Below are positions 20,759 to 29,658 of a DNA stretch of 64,000 nt, one piece after another. Origin of the DNA: Marinisporobacter sp. (GTDB lineage: Bacteria > Bacillota > Clostridia > Peptostreptococcales > Thermotaleaceae); NCBI GenBank assembly GCA_025210395.1, contig JAOARV010000065.1:124001-188000 (forward strand), written 5' to 3'. Below the pieces are notes generated by a model, which was not told where the DNA came from, did not search any database, and saw only the letters and a program-made list of their open reading frames with translations. The position numbers were made by a program, and so were the translations under genes. Positions within the stretch are counted from its first letter, which is position 1, and the number at the start of each line of letters is the position of its first letter.

Positions 20759-20822
20759 AATGATTAGGTTTTTATTTGGTACATAGAGTATACCTCATAT
20801 TTAAACCTAATCATTTTTTATA
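20759..20822 (+). terminator. long-loop intrinsic terminator
   Basis: A 13-bp stem (20759-20771 with 20803-20815) encloses a 31-base loop and is followed by TTTTTAT. Confidence 0.75.
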
Positions 20823-20940
20823 TTACTATTTTGTTACATTTTGAAAATGGAAAAAGGATTTTGTAGCTTAGATATAGAATAAAAGGGTAGTGATACTAAA
20901 TTTGATAAATATTGCATATTAAAGGAGGTAGCAATATAAA

Positions 20941-23058
20941 ATGAAAAAAAGAATAAGTTTCGTACTTGTTATGTTAATGATTGCAATAAGTACAATAGGT
21001 AGCTTTGCCGCAGTAATGTTTTCGGATGTTCCAAGTAATCATTGGGCAAAGCCTTATATTACAAAAATGGCAGATAAAAAAATTATTAGTGGGTATTTTG
21101 ATAATCATACTTTGAAGGTTGCATTTAAACCAGATAAGAGTGTAAGTTATATTGAAGCCATTCAAATGATCTATAATACATTAAAGGTAGCAAATAAATT
21201 ACAGTCTAATGTAGGTTTGACTTCAAAATATGCTTCTGTATTATCAGTTAATAAGATTCCAACTTGGGCACAGGAAGCAGTAGCTTATACTTTAGAGTAT
21301 AATATTGTACATCAAGATGAATTAAAGGTATTTATAAAAAATGGAAATTCGGTATATGCAAAAAAAGTAGATATAGCCGTGTTGATAGGAAAAGCTTTAA
21401 ATATGAAGTTAGAAGCTATTCCAGTATTAAACTTTGTAGATGCAGAGACTATTAAAACGGCAGCTCTTCCATATGTAGATCTTTTAGAAAAAAACAATAT
21501 TGTAGGTGGAGATGCACTTAAAAAGTTTAATCCAAACAGTATTATAAATCGTGCAGTAATGGCAACTATGTGTTCTAAGACTTATGATTTATTGGCTAGT
21601 CAAACATCCCCTGTGATACCATCTAATCCTACAGTAAATACAGAATTAGAAGGAACTATTGACTATGTTTCAATAGATACAAAAATGATTATTCTAAAAG
21701 AGAAACAAGGAGATAAAAAAGCTTATGCACTAAAATCTGCATATATAAAAAAAGATGGTAAATATATAGATGTGAGTTACTTAAAGACTGGAGATCCTGT
21801 GAAATTAACTTTTAATAGTGATGGAACTGTTAGAGGGGTAAAGGTGATAGTAGGTTCAAGTAATACGACAACTACGGATAATAGTGAAAAGATTATTGAC
21901 TATATAGATAAAAATACAAGAATGGTTGTTGTTAAAAATGGAAAAGGAGATACAGAAGTTTATAACCTAAAATTAGCAAGAATCAAAAAAGGAAGTACCT
22001 TTAAGAGTATTAATGACTTAAAAGTAGGAGATGGGGTCAAACTCATTATTAACTCAAATGGTGAATTAGTTGAAATTCAAATTCATAACGAAGTAACAAG
22101 TATGCAGGCAAGAGTTGAAAGTATAGAAAAAACAGATGTTGGAGAATATCTACTAGTAGTTAGAGATAAAAATGATCTTACAATAAAAAAAGAATTGAAA
22201 ATGGATAAAAATACTGAAATCGAGTACAATGATAAAGAAGTAGATGCAAGATATATTCAAGAAGGAATGGAGTTTTATATAAAATACATAGGACAATGTG
22301 CTCTTAAAATAGAGATTAAAGAGGAAGAGAAGTCTTATGATGGTATATTAGAATCTTCTGTACTATTTAGAGATGGATTATCTATAAAAGTGAAAATGAA
22401 TGATGGACAAGTTAAGATGTTTGAAATTGATGAAGATGATGTGGATGTAGAACGTAATGACAAAGATGCTTATCTAGATGAATTACAAAAAGGAGACATT
22501 GTTAATTTTACAGTAGAGTATGGAAAAGTAAAGAAGATAAAAGCAGCATCACGAAAAGATAAGAAGAGTAGAGAAAATGGTGTAATCAAACAGATTATTC
22601 TTGGGGATCCTTCTACTATTACTATAAAAAATGATGACGATGAAATGCTTACATACGATGTTTCAAGGGGTGTAGAGGTACGTATTGATGGAGATAATGA
22701 TGGAGATGATGGTAATTACACATTAAAGGATTTAGACATTTATTATGAAGTACAAATACGTATTGAAAATGGACAAGTTTATAGAATTGATGCAGATAAA
22801 GAAGAAAGCAAAGAATCTATAAAAGGAGAAATTACAAGAGTATATAATGATTATGACCAATTAAGAGTGAAGTACTTTGATACACTAGAAAAAAAGTATA
22901 AAACCATTTATGTTAGAGTGAAAAGTGGTGTAAAAATGATCGATTTAGAAGGAGAAAAAATGGAATTAAGATCCCTAGATGAAGACGATGAAATATTGAT
23001 AGATGGCTATTATGAGGATGATATGTTTATAGCAGAAAGAATTGTTCAGATAAAATAG
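20941..23058 (+). CDS. SLH-domain surface protein with beta-repeat region
   Basis: A 705-residue protein with ATG behind AAAGGAGGT. The signal peptide is cleaved near GSFAAV. Three SLH units occupy about residues 27-225, beginning with FSDVPSNHWAKPYITKMADKKII. The remaining 470 residues repeat a 65-75 residue beta module that combines G-x-I-x-x-I with DLKVGD-x-V-x-x-I or YLKTGD-x-V-K-L. Several runs of acidic residues (DDDEM, DGDNDGDD) could bind divalent ions. The N-terminal position of SLH here is opposite to the C-terminal position in the 4744 protein. It has its own terminators on both sides and is likely a structural wall protein. Confidence 0.9.
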   Translation: MKKRISFVLVMLMIAISTIGSFAAVMFSDVPSNHWAKPYITKMADKKIISGYFDNHTLKVAFKPDKSVSYIEAIQMIYNTLKVANKLQSNVGLTSKYASVLSVNKIPTWAQEAVAYTLEYNIVHQDELKVFIKNGNSVYAKKVDIAVLIGKALNMKLEAIPVLNFVDAETIKTAALPYVDLLEKNNIVGGDALKKFNPNSIINRAVMATMCSKTYDLLASQTSPVIPSNPTVNTELEGTIDYVSIDTKMIILKEKQGDKKAYALKSAYIKKDGKYIDVSYLKTGDPVKLTFNSDGTVRGVKVIVGSSNTTTTDNSEKIIDYIDKNTRMVVVKNGKGDTEVYNLKLARIKKGSTFKSINDLKVGDGVKLIINSNGELVEIQIHNEVTSMQARVESIEKTDVGEYLLVVRDKNDLTIKKELKMDKNTEIEYNDKEVDARYIQEGMEFYIKYIGQCALKIEIKEEEKSYDGILESSVLFRDGLSIKVKMNDGQVKMFEIDEDDVDVERNDKDAYLDELQKGDIVNFTVEYGKVKKIKAASRKDKKSRENGVIKQIILGDPSTITIKNDDDEMLTYDVSRGVEVRIDGDNDGDDGNYTLKDLDIYYEVQIRIENGQVYRIDADKEESKESIKGEITRVYNDYDQLRVKYFDTLEKKYKTIYVRVKSGVKMIDLEGEKMELRSLDEDDEILIDGYYEDDMFIAERIVQIK

Positions 23059-23147
23059 TATATTTGGATGAAAGAAAAACCTTTTAAGGATGGATAGAGT
23101 AAAATATTGAAATGAAATGAATAATAATGTACTAAGGAATGATTCTT

Positions 23148-23196
23148 AAACCTCGACTAAGTATAAAATTTTAGTTGAGGTTTTTATTTTTTTATT
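23148..23196 (+). terminator. intrinsic terminator after SLH protein
   Basis: A 13-bp stem with one G-U pair (23148-23160 with 23171-23183) and a 10-base loop, followed by a long T-rich tail. Confidence 0.88.
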
Positions 23197-23202
23197 TACA
23201 TA

Positions 23203-23232
23203 CTGTCAAAAAACCACATTTAATGTTATAAT
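23203..23232 (+). promoter_or_regulatory. promoter of kal-kce operon
   Basis: CTGTCA (23203-23208), 18-base spacer and TATAAT (23227-23232), with TGT just before the -10 (extended -10). The leader to kal is about 70 bases. Confidence 0.65.
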
Positions 23233-23308
23233 AATGTGGGCATGATTTACTTTAGGTTGGCTTTTAATATCTTTACAAAAACAATAAAGATATTAGGAGG
23301 AATAAAAA

Positions 23309-23698
23309 ATGGAAACAGTTAAAAGTATGTTAAGATTAAGAATGAGTGCAAAGGATGCACATTACGGTGGAGAATTAGTAGATGGAGCACATATGGTACA
23401 TTTATTTGGAGACCTTGCTACAGAATTACTAATTATCCGTGATGGAGATGAAGGTTTATTCGCAGGGTACGAAGAAATCAAATTCTTAGCACCAGTTTAT
23501 GCAGGAGACTACATTGAAGTAGTTGGAGAAATCATTAAAGAAGGAAACAGTTCAAGAAAAATGAAATTTGAAGCAAGAAAAGTTGTTATTTCAAGAAAAG
23601 ACATTAGTGCATCAGCAGCTGATGTGTTAGAAGAGCCAATCGTTGTTGCTACAGCAATCGGAACTTGTGTGACACCAAAAGACTGTCAAAGAAAATAA
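23309..23698 (+). CDS. kal: 3-aminobutyryl-CoA ammonia-lyase
   Basis: A 129-residue hotdog-fold enzyme behind AGGAGGA. It releases ammonia from L-3-aminobutyryl-CoA to give crotonyl-CoA in clostridial lysine fermentation. The family features are [12 protein letters not shown] near residues 18-29, [11 protein letters not shown] and the [13 protein letters not shown] strand. The next gene, kce, makes 3-aminobutyryl-CoA, so the two catalyse consecutive steps. The other lysine genes (kamA, kamDE, kdd) are not in the window. Length is normal. Confidence 0.93.
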   Translation: METVKSMLRLRMSAKDAHYGGELVDGAHMVHLFGDLATELLIIRDGDEGLFAGYEEIKFLAPVYAGDYIEVVGEIIKEGNSSRKMKFEARKVVISRKDISASAADVLEEPIVVATAIGTCVTPKDCQRK

Positions 23699-23733
23699 TC
23701 ATTTCTAATTAAAAGTTAAGGAGGAGCACAAGA

Positions 23734-24582
23734 ATGGAAAAATTAATAATCACAGCTGCCATATGCGGAGCGGAAGTTACAAAGGAACATAATCCAAATG
23801 TTCCATATACAGTAGAAGAAATTGCAAAAGAAGCAGAATCTGCTTATAAAGCAGGAGCAAGTATTATTCACCTTCATGTACGTGAAGATGATGGTACACC
23901 AACTCAAGATAAGGCGAGATTCAAAGCGTGCATAGATGCCATTAGAAAGCTTTGTCCAGATGCAATCATCCAACCTTCAACAGGTGGAGCAGTTGGTATG
24001 ACAGATATGGAAAGACTTCAATCTACAGAAGTAGAAGAGGCAGAATTAGGATTAAAGCATCCTGAGATGGCAACACTAGATTGTGGTACTTGTAACTTTG
24101 GTGGAGATGAAGTATTCATAAATACAGACAATACAATCAAAAACTTTGGTAAAATCATGATCGAAAGAGGTGTAAAGCCTGAAATCGAAGTGTTTGACAA
24201 AGGAATGGTTGATATTGCTATTAGAATGCATAAAAAAGGATATATCAAAGCACCAATGCACTTTGATTTTGTATTAGGTGTTCAAATGACTGCTACAGCT
24301 CGCGATTTAGCATTCATGGTAGATAGTATTCCAGCAGGTTCTACATGGACAGTAGCAGGAATTGGTAGAAGTCAATTCCAAATGGCAGCTATAGCAATTG
24401 CTATGGGTGGACATGTAAGAGTTGGATTTGAAGACAATGTATACATCAAAAAAGGTGTTCCAGCAGAAAGTAATGGACAATTTGTTGAAAAAGTTGTTCG
24501 TATTGCAAAAGAGGTAGGAAGAGAAATCGCAACTCCTGCTGAAGCAAGAGAAATCTTAGGACTTAAGCCATTAAATAAATAA
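23734..24582 (+). CDS. kce: 3-keto-5-aminohexanoate cleavage enzyme
   Basis: A 282-residue TIM-barrel enzyme (BKACE/DUF849 family) behind AAGGAGGAG. It exchanges acetyl-CoA with 3-keto-5-aminohexanoate to give acetoacetate and 3-aminobutyryl-CoA. Visible are the metal site HLHVRE near residue 46, the QPSTGG loop near 80, ELGLKHPEMATLDCGT and the GIGRSQF loop near 209. It is 35 bases after kal in the same operon. The acetoacetate formed could be activated by the CtfAB-type transferase at 40888-42189. Length is normal. Confidence 0.95.
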   Translation: MEKLIITAAICGAEVTKEHNPNVPYTVEEIAKEAESAYKAGASIIHLHVREDDGTPTQDKARFKACIDAIRKLCPDAIIQPSTGGAVGMTDMERLQSTEVEEAELGLKHPEMATLDCGTCNFGGDEVFINTDNTIKNFGKIMIERGVKPEIEVFDKGMVDIAIRMHKKGYIKAPMHFDFVLGVQMTATARDLAFMVDSIPAGSTWTVAGIGRSQFQMAAIAIAMGGHVRVGFEDNVYIKKGVPAESNGQFVEKVVRIAKEVGREIATPAEAREILGLKPLNK

Positions 24583-24589
24583 TTATAGG

Positions 24590-24620
24590 AAAGAACCTCA
24601 TAAGAGGTTCTTTTTTCTTT
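24590..24620 (+). terminator. intrinsic terminator of kal-kce
   Basis: A 9-10 bp stem (AAGAACCTC/GAGGTTCTT) with a 4-base loop and a T-rich tail, 8 bases after the kce stop. Confidence 0.9.
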
Positions 24621-24678
24621 TAACATAAATATCTTTTGTATATAATAGATATAGAGTAAAAATAAAGGAGGAATAAAA

Positions 24679-25317
24679 ATGAAATTATTCATCGACACTG
24701 CCAATGTGGAGGAAATAAGAGAAATCAGTACTTGGGGAGTATTATCAGGAGTAACCACAAATCCAAGTTTGATTGCAAAGGAAGGACGAGATTTTGAAAC
24801 AGTTTTAAAGGAAATCGTTGCTTTAGTAGATGGACCTATTAGTGCAGAGGTAATGGGAGATACAGCAGCTGAAATGATTGAGGAAGGAGAAAATTTAGCA
24901 AAATTACATAAAAATATTGTTATCAAAATTCCTATGACTTCAGAAGGCTTAAAGGCTGTAAAAGGATTAACAGAAAAAAACATTAAAACAAATGTAACCT
25001 TAGTATTTTCAGCAAATCAAGCACTTTTAGCTGCACGAGCAGGAGCAAGCTTTGTAAGTCCTTTTGTAGGAAGAATGGATGATATCGGAAACCCTGGAAT
25101 GGATTTAATCAGTGATATTGTAAATATTTTTGAACTCCATGGAATTGACACAGAAATCATCGCAGCAAGTATTCGTCACACGGCTCATGTAATGGAATCA
25201 GCACAAGGGGGAGCACATATATCAACGATCCCATATAAAGTATTTAAGAGTATGTTAAATCATCCACTAACAGACAAGGGAATAGAAAGATTTAAAGCAG
25301 ATTGGAGCAATCGATAA
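24679..25317 (+). CDS. fsa: transaldolase / fructose-6-phosphate aldolase family protein
   Basis: A 212-residue small transaldolase (FSA/TalC/MipB type) behind AAAGGAGGA. Features are [13 protein letters not shown] at the N-terminus, [13 protein letters not shown] near 27-40, the Schiff-base lysine in IVIKIPMT (about residue 86) and [17 protein letters not shown] near 123-140. It interconverts fructose 6-phosphate with smaller sugars in the non-oxidative pentose-phosphate pathway. In B. subtilis the homologue (ywjH) is likewise close to glpX and rho. The exact activity (transaldolase or aldolase) cannot be told from sequence alone. Confidence 0.93.
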   Translation: MKLFIDTANVEEIREISTWGVLSGVTTNPSLIAKEGRDFETVLKEIVALVDGPISAEVMGDTAAEMIEEGENLAKLHKNIVIKIPMTSEGLKAVKGLTEKNIKTNVTLVFSANQALLAARAGASFVSPFVGRMDDIGNPGMDLISDIVNIFELHGIDTEIIAASIRHTAHVMESAQGGAHISTIPYKVFKSMLNHPLTDKGIERFKADWSNR

Positions 25318-25362
25318 GGGAAAAGTATGTTATACTCACAGCAATATGATATAATAGCTTTG

Positions 25363-25405
25363 CATAGAATGGTTATTTAATATTCTTATAAATAATCATT
25401 CTATG
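25363..25405 (+). terminator. 17-bp hairpin after transaldolase
   Basis: Arms 25363-25379 and 25389-25405 are complementary over 17 bp with one G-U pair and a 9-base loop. No T-run follows, so it may be a 3'-end stabiliser, a weak terminator or the first domain of a non-coding RNA. Confidence 0.5.
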
Positions 25406-25440
25406 TATGAATGCTATAAATGCTGGATATAGATATACAA

Positions 25441-25523
25441 CTTTTATAGATTGCTTATTTATATATTCCATTGATGAGGATCCTTTTCACGTAGGTGAAG
25501 GCAATGGAAGAAATCTATAGAAG
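25441..25523 (+). ncRNA. candidate structured RNA upstream of glpX pair
   Basis: Three nested stems are visible: an outer stem 25441-25452 with 25512-25523 (12 bp, one G-U), a middle stem 25466-25473 with 25502-25509 (8 bp), and an inner stem TTCAC/GTGAA closed by GTAG, extended by CC/GG. Asymmetric internal loops separate them, including a purine-rich GATGAGGA side. It does not match a riboswitch consensus known to me. The next gene starts 111 bases later. A cis-regulatory leader or small RNA is possible. Confidence 0.4.
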
Positions 25524-25633
25524 TGTTATTATATAAACTTTTATTCTTGAAGTTGTTTATCTATGGCAGCATTTAAGATATACTATAAGTATTTGCATAT
25601 TATAACAGATATATTTTTAGTGGAGGTAGAAAA

Positions 25634-26629
25634 ATGGATAGAAATTTAGCATTAGAACTTGTAAGAGTGACAGAAACAGCTGCACTTGCTTGTGGAAGAT
25701 ATATGGGTAGAGGAGAAAAGGACATTGCAGACCAAGCAGCAGTAGATGGGATGAGAAAAGCTTTTTCAGATGTAGCCATAAAAGGAACGGTTGTTATAGG
25801 AGAAGGAGAGCTTGATGAAGCACCTATGCTTTATATTGGAGAAGAGGTAGGGATGTGTAGAGAGGACGACATGGAAGTAGACATTGCAGTAGATCCTCTT
25901 GAAGGAACAAATCTGATTGCAAAGGGCCTTCCAAATGCTATTGCTGTTTTGGCTATGGCACCTAAAGGAACGTTATTAAATGCACCTGATACATATATGA
26001 GAAAGATTGCTGTGGGACCTAAGGCGAAGGGGTGTATTGATTTAGAAGCTTCTGTTGAACAAAATTTAAAGGCAGTTGCAAAGGCTCTTAATAAAGATAT
26101 TAATGATTTAACATTGATTATTCAAGATAGAGAAAGACATGAAGAGATTATTGAGGAAGCTAGAAAAGTAGGCTGCCGTATTAAGCTATTTAGTGATGGC
26201 GATGTGGCTACAGCCATTGCTACATGTTTTGAGGATACAGGAATAGATATATTTATGGGAATTGGAGGAGCACCAGAGGGTGTTATTGCAGCTGCTGCCA
26301 TTAAATGTATGGGCGGAGAAATGCAAGGAAAAATCATCCCACTTTATGAAGAAGATCAACTTCGATGCGAAGAATTAGGATGGACAGAAGAAAAAAGAAA
26401 AAAATTATTGACTTTAGATGATTTAGTAAGTGGTGATGATGTATTGTTTGTAGCTACAGGTGCTACGGATGGAGAATTATTAAAAGGGGTAACCTATTTA
26501 GAAAACAATAGGGCAAGAACACAATCTGTTGTTATGCGTTCAAGAACAGGAACAATTAGATTTGTTGATGCTATTCATAAGCTAGATAAAAATGAAACAT
26601 TGATAGAAACACTTTCTAAACACAAATAA
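25634..26629 (+). CDS. glpX: class II fructose-1,6-bisphosphatase (copy 1)
   Basis: A 331-residue enzyme behind GTGGAGGT. It removes the 1-phosphate of fructose 1,6-bisphosphate in gluconeogenesis, using a divalent metal. Family features: MDRNLALELVRVTE, ADQAAVDGMR, VVIGEGELDEAPML, the metal loop DPLEGTN near residue 96, and GIGGAPEGVI near 209. It sits 14 bases before a second glpX gene of very similar sequence. The metal loop has Glu where copy 2 has Asp; Glu is also found in E. coli GlpX. Both copies look intact. Confidence 0.94.
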   Translation: MDRNLALELVRVTETAALACGRYMGRGEKDIADQAAVDGMRKAFSDVAIKGTVVIGEGELDEAPMLYIGEEVGMCREDDMEVDIAVDPLEGTNLIAKGLPNAIAVLAMAPKGTLLNAPDTYMRKIAVGPKAKGCIDLEASVEQNLKAVAKALNKDINDLTLIIQDRERHEEIIEEARKVGCRIKLFSDGDVATAIATCFEDTGIDIFMGIGGAPEGVIAAAAIKCMGGEMQGKIIPLYEEDQLRCEELGWTEEKRKKLLTLDDLVSGDDVLFVATGATDGELLKGVTYLENNRARTQSVVMRSRTGTIRFVDAIHKLDKNETLIETLSKHK

Positions 26630-26643
26630 GGGGGACGTTTATA

Positions 26644-27612
26644 ATGGATAGAAATTTAGCCATAAATTTAGCAAGAGTTACGGAGGCTGCTGCATTAGGA
26701 GCTGCAAAATATATGGGAAGAGGAGATAAAAATATTGCTGACCAGGCTGCTGTTGATGGTATGAGAAACATGCTAGATACGCTAAATATTGATGGGGTAG
26801 TAGTAATTGGTGAAGGTGAAATGGATGAAGCACCAATGCTTTATATTGGGGAGCAGATTGGAAAAGCAGAGGATGATTCTATTAAGGTAGACATAGCAGT
26901 AGATCCTGTAGATGGAACAAATTGTGTTGCAAAGGGGTTACCTAATGCTGTAGCAGTTGTTGCTGTAGCACCAAAGGGACATTTACTTAATGCACCAGAT
27001 ATGTATATGGATAAAATAGCTGTAGGACCTAAGGCGAAAGGCGTAATTAATCTAGATGCACCTGTAAAAGAAAACTTATTAAATGTTGCAAAGGCTTTAA
27101 ATAAAAATATTACAGATCTTACAGTGACTATGCTAGATCGTGAAAGACATGAAGAGATTATAAAAGAATGTAGAGAGCTTGGAGTAAGGATTAAATTATT
27201 TCAAGAGGGAGATGTAGCTGCTGCTATTGCTACATGCTTTGAAGATAGAGGGATAGATATTATGCTTGGTATTGGAGGAGCACCAGAGGGTGTTATTGCT
27301 GCAGCTGCAATAAAATGTTTAGGGGGAGAATTTCAAGGGAAGTTAGTACCTTTCGAAGAAGAAGAAAGAGAAAGATGCAAGAAAATGGGGGTAGATTGTG
27401 AAAAGGTATTACAATTAGAAGATTTAGTAAAAGGAAATGAAGTATATTTTGCCTCTACTGGTATATCCGATGGAGATTTACTAAAAGGTGTTACCTATTC
27501 TCAAAGTAATACAGCAAGAACTCATTCTGTTGTTATGAGAGCAGAAACAGGAACTGTTAGATTTATAGAAACCATGCATAAATTAGATAAAAAACCTAAG
27601 TATGCAAAATAA
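26644..27612 (+). CDS. glpX: class II fructose-1,6-bisphosphatase (copy 2)
   Basis: A 322-residue paralogue of the upstream gene with ATG behind AAGGGGGACG. The motifs are retained: ADQAAVDGMR, VVIGEGEMDEAPML, the metal loop DPVDGTN near 92 and GIGGAPEGVI near 205. It lacks about 9 residues near the C-terminus compared with copy 1, and the segment after GKLVPFEEEE differs. The two genes have the same orientation and short spacing, so they are one operon from tandem duplication. Substrate preference may differ (fructose or sedoheptulose bisphosphate), which cannot be decided here. Confidence 0.93.
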   Translation: MDRNLAINLARVTEAAALGAAKYMGRGDKNIADQAAVDGMRNMLDTLNIDGVVVIGEGEMDEAPMLYIGEQIGKAEDDSIKVDIAVDPVDGTNCVAKGLPNAVAVVAVAPKGHLLNAPDMYMDKIAVGPKAKGVINLDAPVKENLLNVAKALNKNITDLTVTMLDRERHEEIIKECRELGVRIKLFQEGDVAAAIATCFEDRGIDIMLGIGGAPEGVIAAAAIKCLGGEFQGKLVPFEEEERERCKKMGVDCEKVLQLEDLVKGNEVYFASTGISDGDLLKGVTYSQSNTARTHSVVMRAETGTVRFIETMHKLDKKPKYAK

Positions 27613-27630
27613 ATGATTGACCATTAACCC

Positions 27631-27659
27631 TTGACAAGTAAAATCTTACCATATAAAAT
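27631..27659 (+). promoter_or_regulatory. promoter of rho
   Basis: TTGACA (27631-27636), 17-base spacer, TAAAAT (27654-27659). It implies a leader of about 235 bases before the rho start codon. Confidence 0.75.
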
Positions 27660-27698
27660 TATAATCATTAGCATGAATTTCTAAAACTTATCTAAAAT

Positions 27699-27745
27699 GT
27701 GGCAAGAAACCTTTTTGACAGGAAGGGAGTATTGCCACTTTTATA
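27699..27745 (+). promoter_or_regulatory. leader hairpin upstream of rho
   Basis: GTGGCAA (27699-27705) pairs with TTGCCAC (27732-27738) and is followed by TTTTAT, so it could end or slow transcription in the rho leader. rho is autoregulated in several bacteria; whether this hairpin takes part is unknown. Confidence 0.45.
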
Positions 27746-27900
27746 CCCCAATTTTGTAGATAAACAAATTGAATATTTAATTTATGATGATTCTTCTTGA
27801 TTTGGTGAAGACTTTATTATAAATTAGTTTTTTGTTGCGTTGATCTATAAATAGATTAAAAGAGAATAGACCTTGTTTAAATATTAACGGAGGTGTTAGT

Positions 27901-29250
27901 TTGGATTTACAGGAAATAGAAAAAAAGAAGCTAGATGACCTGAGGCAGATGGCAAAGGAGCTTCATATAAAAAATATCAGTAAATATAAAAAGCATGAGC
28001 TTATTGAAATGATTAAAGAACAGGCTCAAGATGGAAAAGAAGAGTTAGAAAAAACAATAGAAGAAAATAAAAAGGTAAACATGGATCGCCAAAAGCTTCC
28101 TGAAAAAATAAATAATGAAATCGATAATAGTAGGGAAGTAGATACGGTAGAAGGTGTTTTAGAATTAAGTGAAGGAACGGGAGGCTTTGGATTTTTAAGA
28201 TTTTATAATTTTCTTACTAGTGAAGAAGATGTATATGTATCCCCTTCTCAAATCAGAAGATTTAACTTAAAAACAGGAGATAAAATTTTAGGGATTACAA
28301 GACCACCTAAAAGTGGTGAAAAATTTAGAGCTCTTCTATATGTACAAAAGGTTAATAATGACAATCCTGAAGTTGCTTCAAAGAGACCAAACTTTGATCA
28401 TCTCACACCTATTTATCCTAATAAAAGAATGACCCTTGAACATAATCCTACAGATCTTTCTACAAGGCTTATCGACTTGATTGCGCCTATAGGAAAAGGG
28501 CAAAGAGGCCTTATTGTAGCACCCCCAAAGGCAGGAAAAACCATACTTCTTAAAAAAATTGCAAATAGTATTGCACAGAGGCATGAAGATACAGAGATCA
28601 TTGTTTTATTAATAGACGAGCGACCTGAGGAAGTAACAGATATGCAAAGGTCTATTAAGGGAGATGTTATTTATTCTACTTTTGATGAACTTCCAAGTCA
28701 TCATATTAAGGTGGCTGAAATGGTTTTAAATAGAGCCAAAAGACTTGTAGAGCATGGAAAGGATGTAGTTATTTTATTAGATAGTATCACAAGACTTGCA
28801 AGAGCCTATAACTTGACCATTCCATCTACGGGAAGAACCCTTTCAGGAGGACTTGACCCAGGCGCTTTGCATAAACCAAAAAGATTTTTTGGAGCAGCTA
28901 GAAATATTGAAGAAGGTGGAAGTCTTACAATTTTAGCTACGGCTTTAGTAGATACAGGAAGTCGTATGGATGATGTGATCTTTGAAGAATTTAAGGGCAC
29001 AGGAAATATGGAGCTGCATCTAGATCGTAAGCTTTCAGAAAAAAGAATATTCCCAGCTATTAATTTAAATAAATCAGGAACAAGAAGAGAAGAATTGTTA
29101 TTAGGACAAAAGGAACTCGAGGTTATATGGAATATAAGACGCGCCATGTCTAATAATCCAACACAAGAAGTAACAGAAAGGATTATAGAAAAACTTACAG
29201 CAAGTAAGACAAACTTAGAATTTGTAGAGAAGATGAGAAATAAAATTTAA
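27901..29250 (+). CDS. rho: transcription termination factor Rho
   Basis: A 449-residue protein with a TTG start behind GGAGGTG. The N-terminal Rho_N/SAP-like helices ([13 protein letters not shown]) are followed by an acidic linker, the cold-shock-like RNA-binding domain near 85-150 ([10 protein letters not shown]), and the RecA-type ATPase with the P-loop APPKAGKT near 207 and the Walker B region [15 protein letters not shown] near 290. It is a hexameric helicase that ends transcripts and silences foreign DNA. The order rho-rpmE is conserved in Firmicutes. Confidence 0.97.
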   Translation: MDLQEIEKKKLDDLRQMAKELHIKNISKYKKHELIEMIKEQAQDGKEELEKTIEENKKVNMDRQKLPEKINNEIDNSREVDTVEGVLELSEGTGGFGFLRFYNFLTSEEDVYVSPSQIRRFNLKTGDKILGITRPPKSGEKFRALLYVQKVNNDNPEVASKRPNFDHLTPIYPNKRMTLEHNPTDLSTRLIDLIAPIGKGQRGLIVAPPKAGKTILLKKIANSIAQRHEDTEIIVLLIDERPEEVTDMQRSIKGDVIYSTFDELPSHHIKVAEMVLNRAKRLVEHGKDVVILLDSITRLARAYNLTIPSTGRTLSGGLDPGALHKPKRFFGAARNIEEGGSLTILATALVDTGSRMDDVIFEEFKGTGNMELHLDRKLSEKRIFPAINLNKSGTRREELLLGQKELEVIWNIRRAMSNNPTQEVTERIIEKLTASKTNLEFVEKMRNKI

Positions 29251-29262
29251 GAGAAAAAGTTC

Positions 29263-29291
29263 TTGAACTAAGAAAGTCCTTATGCTATACT
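29263..29291 (+). promoter_or_regulatory. promoter of rpmE
   Basis: TTGAAC (29263-29268), 17-base spacer, TATACT (29286-29291) preceded by TGC (extended -10). It starts 13 bases after the rho stop. Confidence 0.8.
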
Positions 29292-29360
29292 ATAATAGTT
29301 GAAAATTAAGATAAGATTTTTTTGATATATAGTGAAAGATGATAGAAAGAGGTGAATAGC

Positions 29361-29561
29361 ATGAAACAAGGAATCCATCCAGATTACAAAAAAGCAGTTG
29401 TAAAATGTGCTTGTGGAAATACATTTGAAACAGGTTCTGTAAAAGATGAAATCAGAGTTGAAATTTGTTCAGAATGTCATCCGTTCTACACTGGAAAGCA
29501 AAAGTTTGTTGGACAAGGTGGACGTGTAGAGAAATTCAAGCAAAAATATGGCATGAAATAA
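29361..29561 (+). CDS. rpmE: 50S ribosomal protein L31
   Basis: A 66-residue ribosomal protein with ATG at 29361 behind AGAGGTG; the GTG at 29352 is part of the RBS region. The zinc-binding cysteines CAC near residue 16-18 and CSEC near 37-40 are all present, so this is the Zn-containing (C+) type. It lies on the large subunit at the intersubunit face. It has its own promoter and a hairpin after it. Confidence 0.96.
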   Translation: MKQGIHPDYKKAVVKCACGNTFETGSVKDEIRVEICSECHPFYTGKQKFVGQGGRVEKFKQKYGMK

Positions 29562-29587
29562 AAAGAATAAGAAGAATTGATCATGAT

Positions 29588-29620
29588 AGGTTAGGGATGG
29601 TGTGTCTCTAACCTTTGTTG
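29588..29620 (+). terminator. hairpin after rpmE
   Basis: AGGTTAG (29588-29594) pairs with CTAACCT (29608-29614), followed by TTG. It lies over the GTG at 29602, which argues against that codon as a start for the next gene. Confidence 0.6.
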
Positions 29621-29658
29621 TATATACTGAAAATGTAAATACTGAAAGGAAGATCAAC

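Larger units (their letters stand above)
25318..25633 (+). other. 316-base intergenic region between transaldolase and glpX
   Basis: The region holds a TATAAT at about 25348, a 17-bp hairpin and a separate nested stem structure (see next entries). The glpX RBS GTGGAGG ends it. There is no ORF of note. Confidence 0.75.

Noticed and set aside
23059-23308. Lysine riboswitch upstream of kal-kce
   Set aside because: The leader after the promoter is only about 70 bases and has none of the multi-helix lysine-aptamer features.
29602-29658. GTG start for the DUF1385 protein
   Set aside because: It lies inside the hairpin after rpmE and adds 19 residues not expected in the family; the TTG at 29659 has an RBS.
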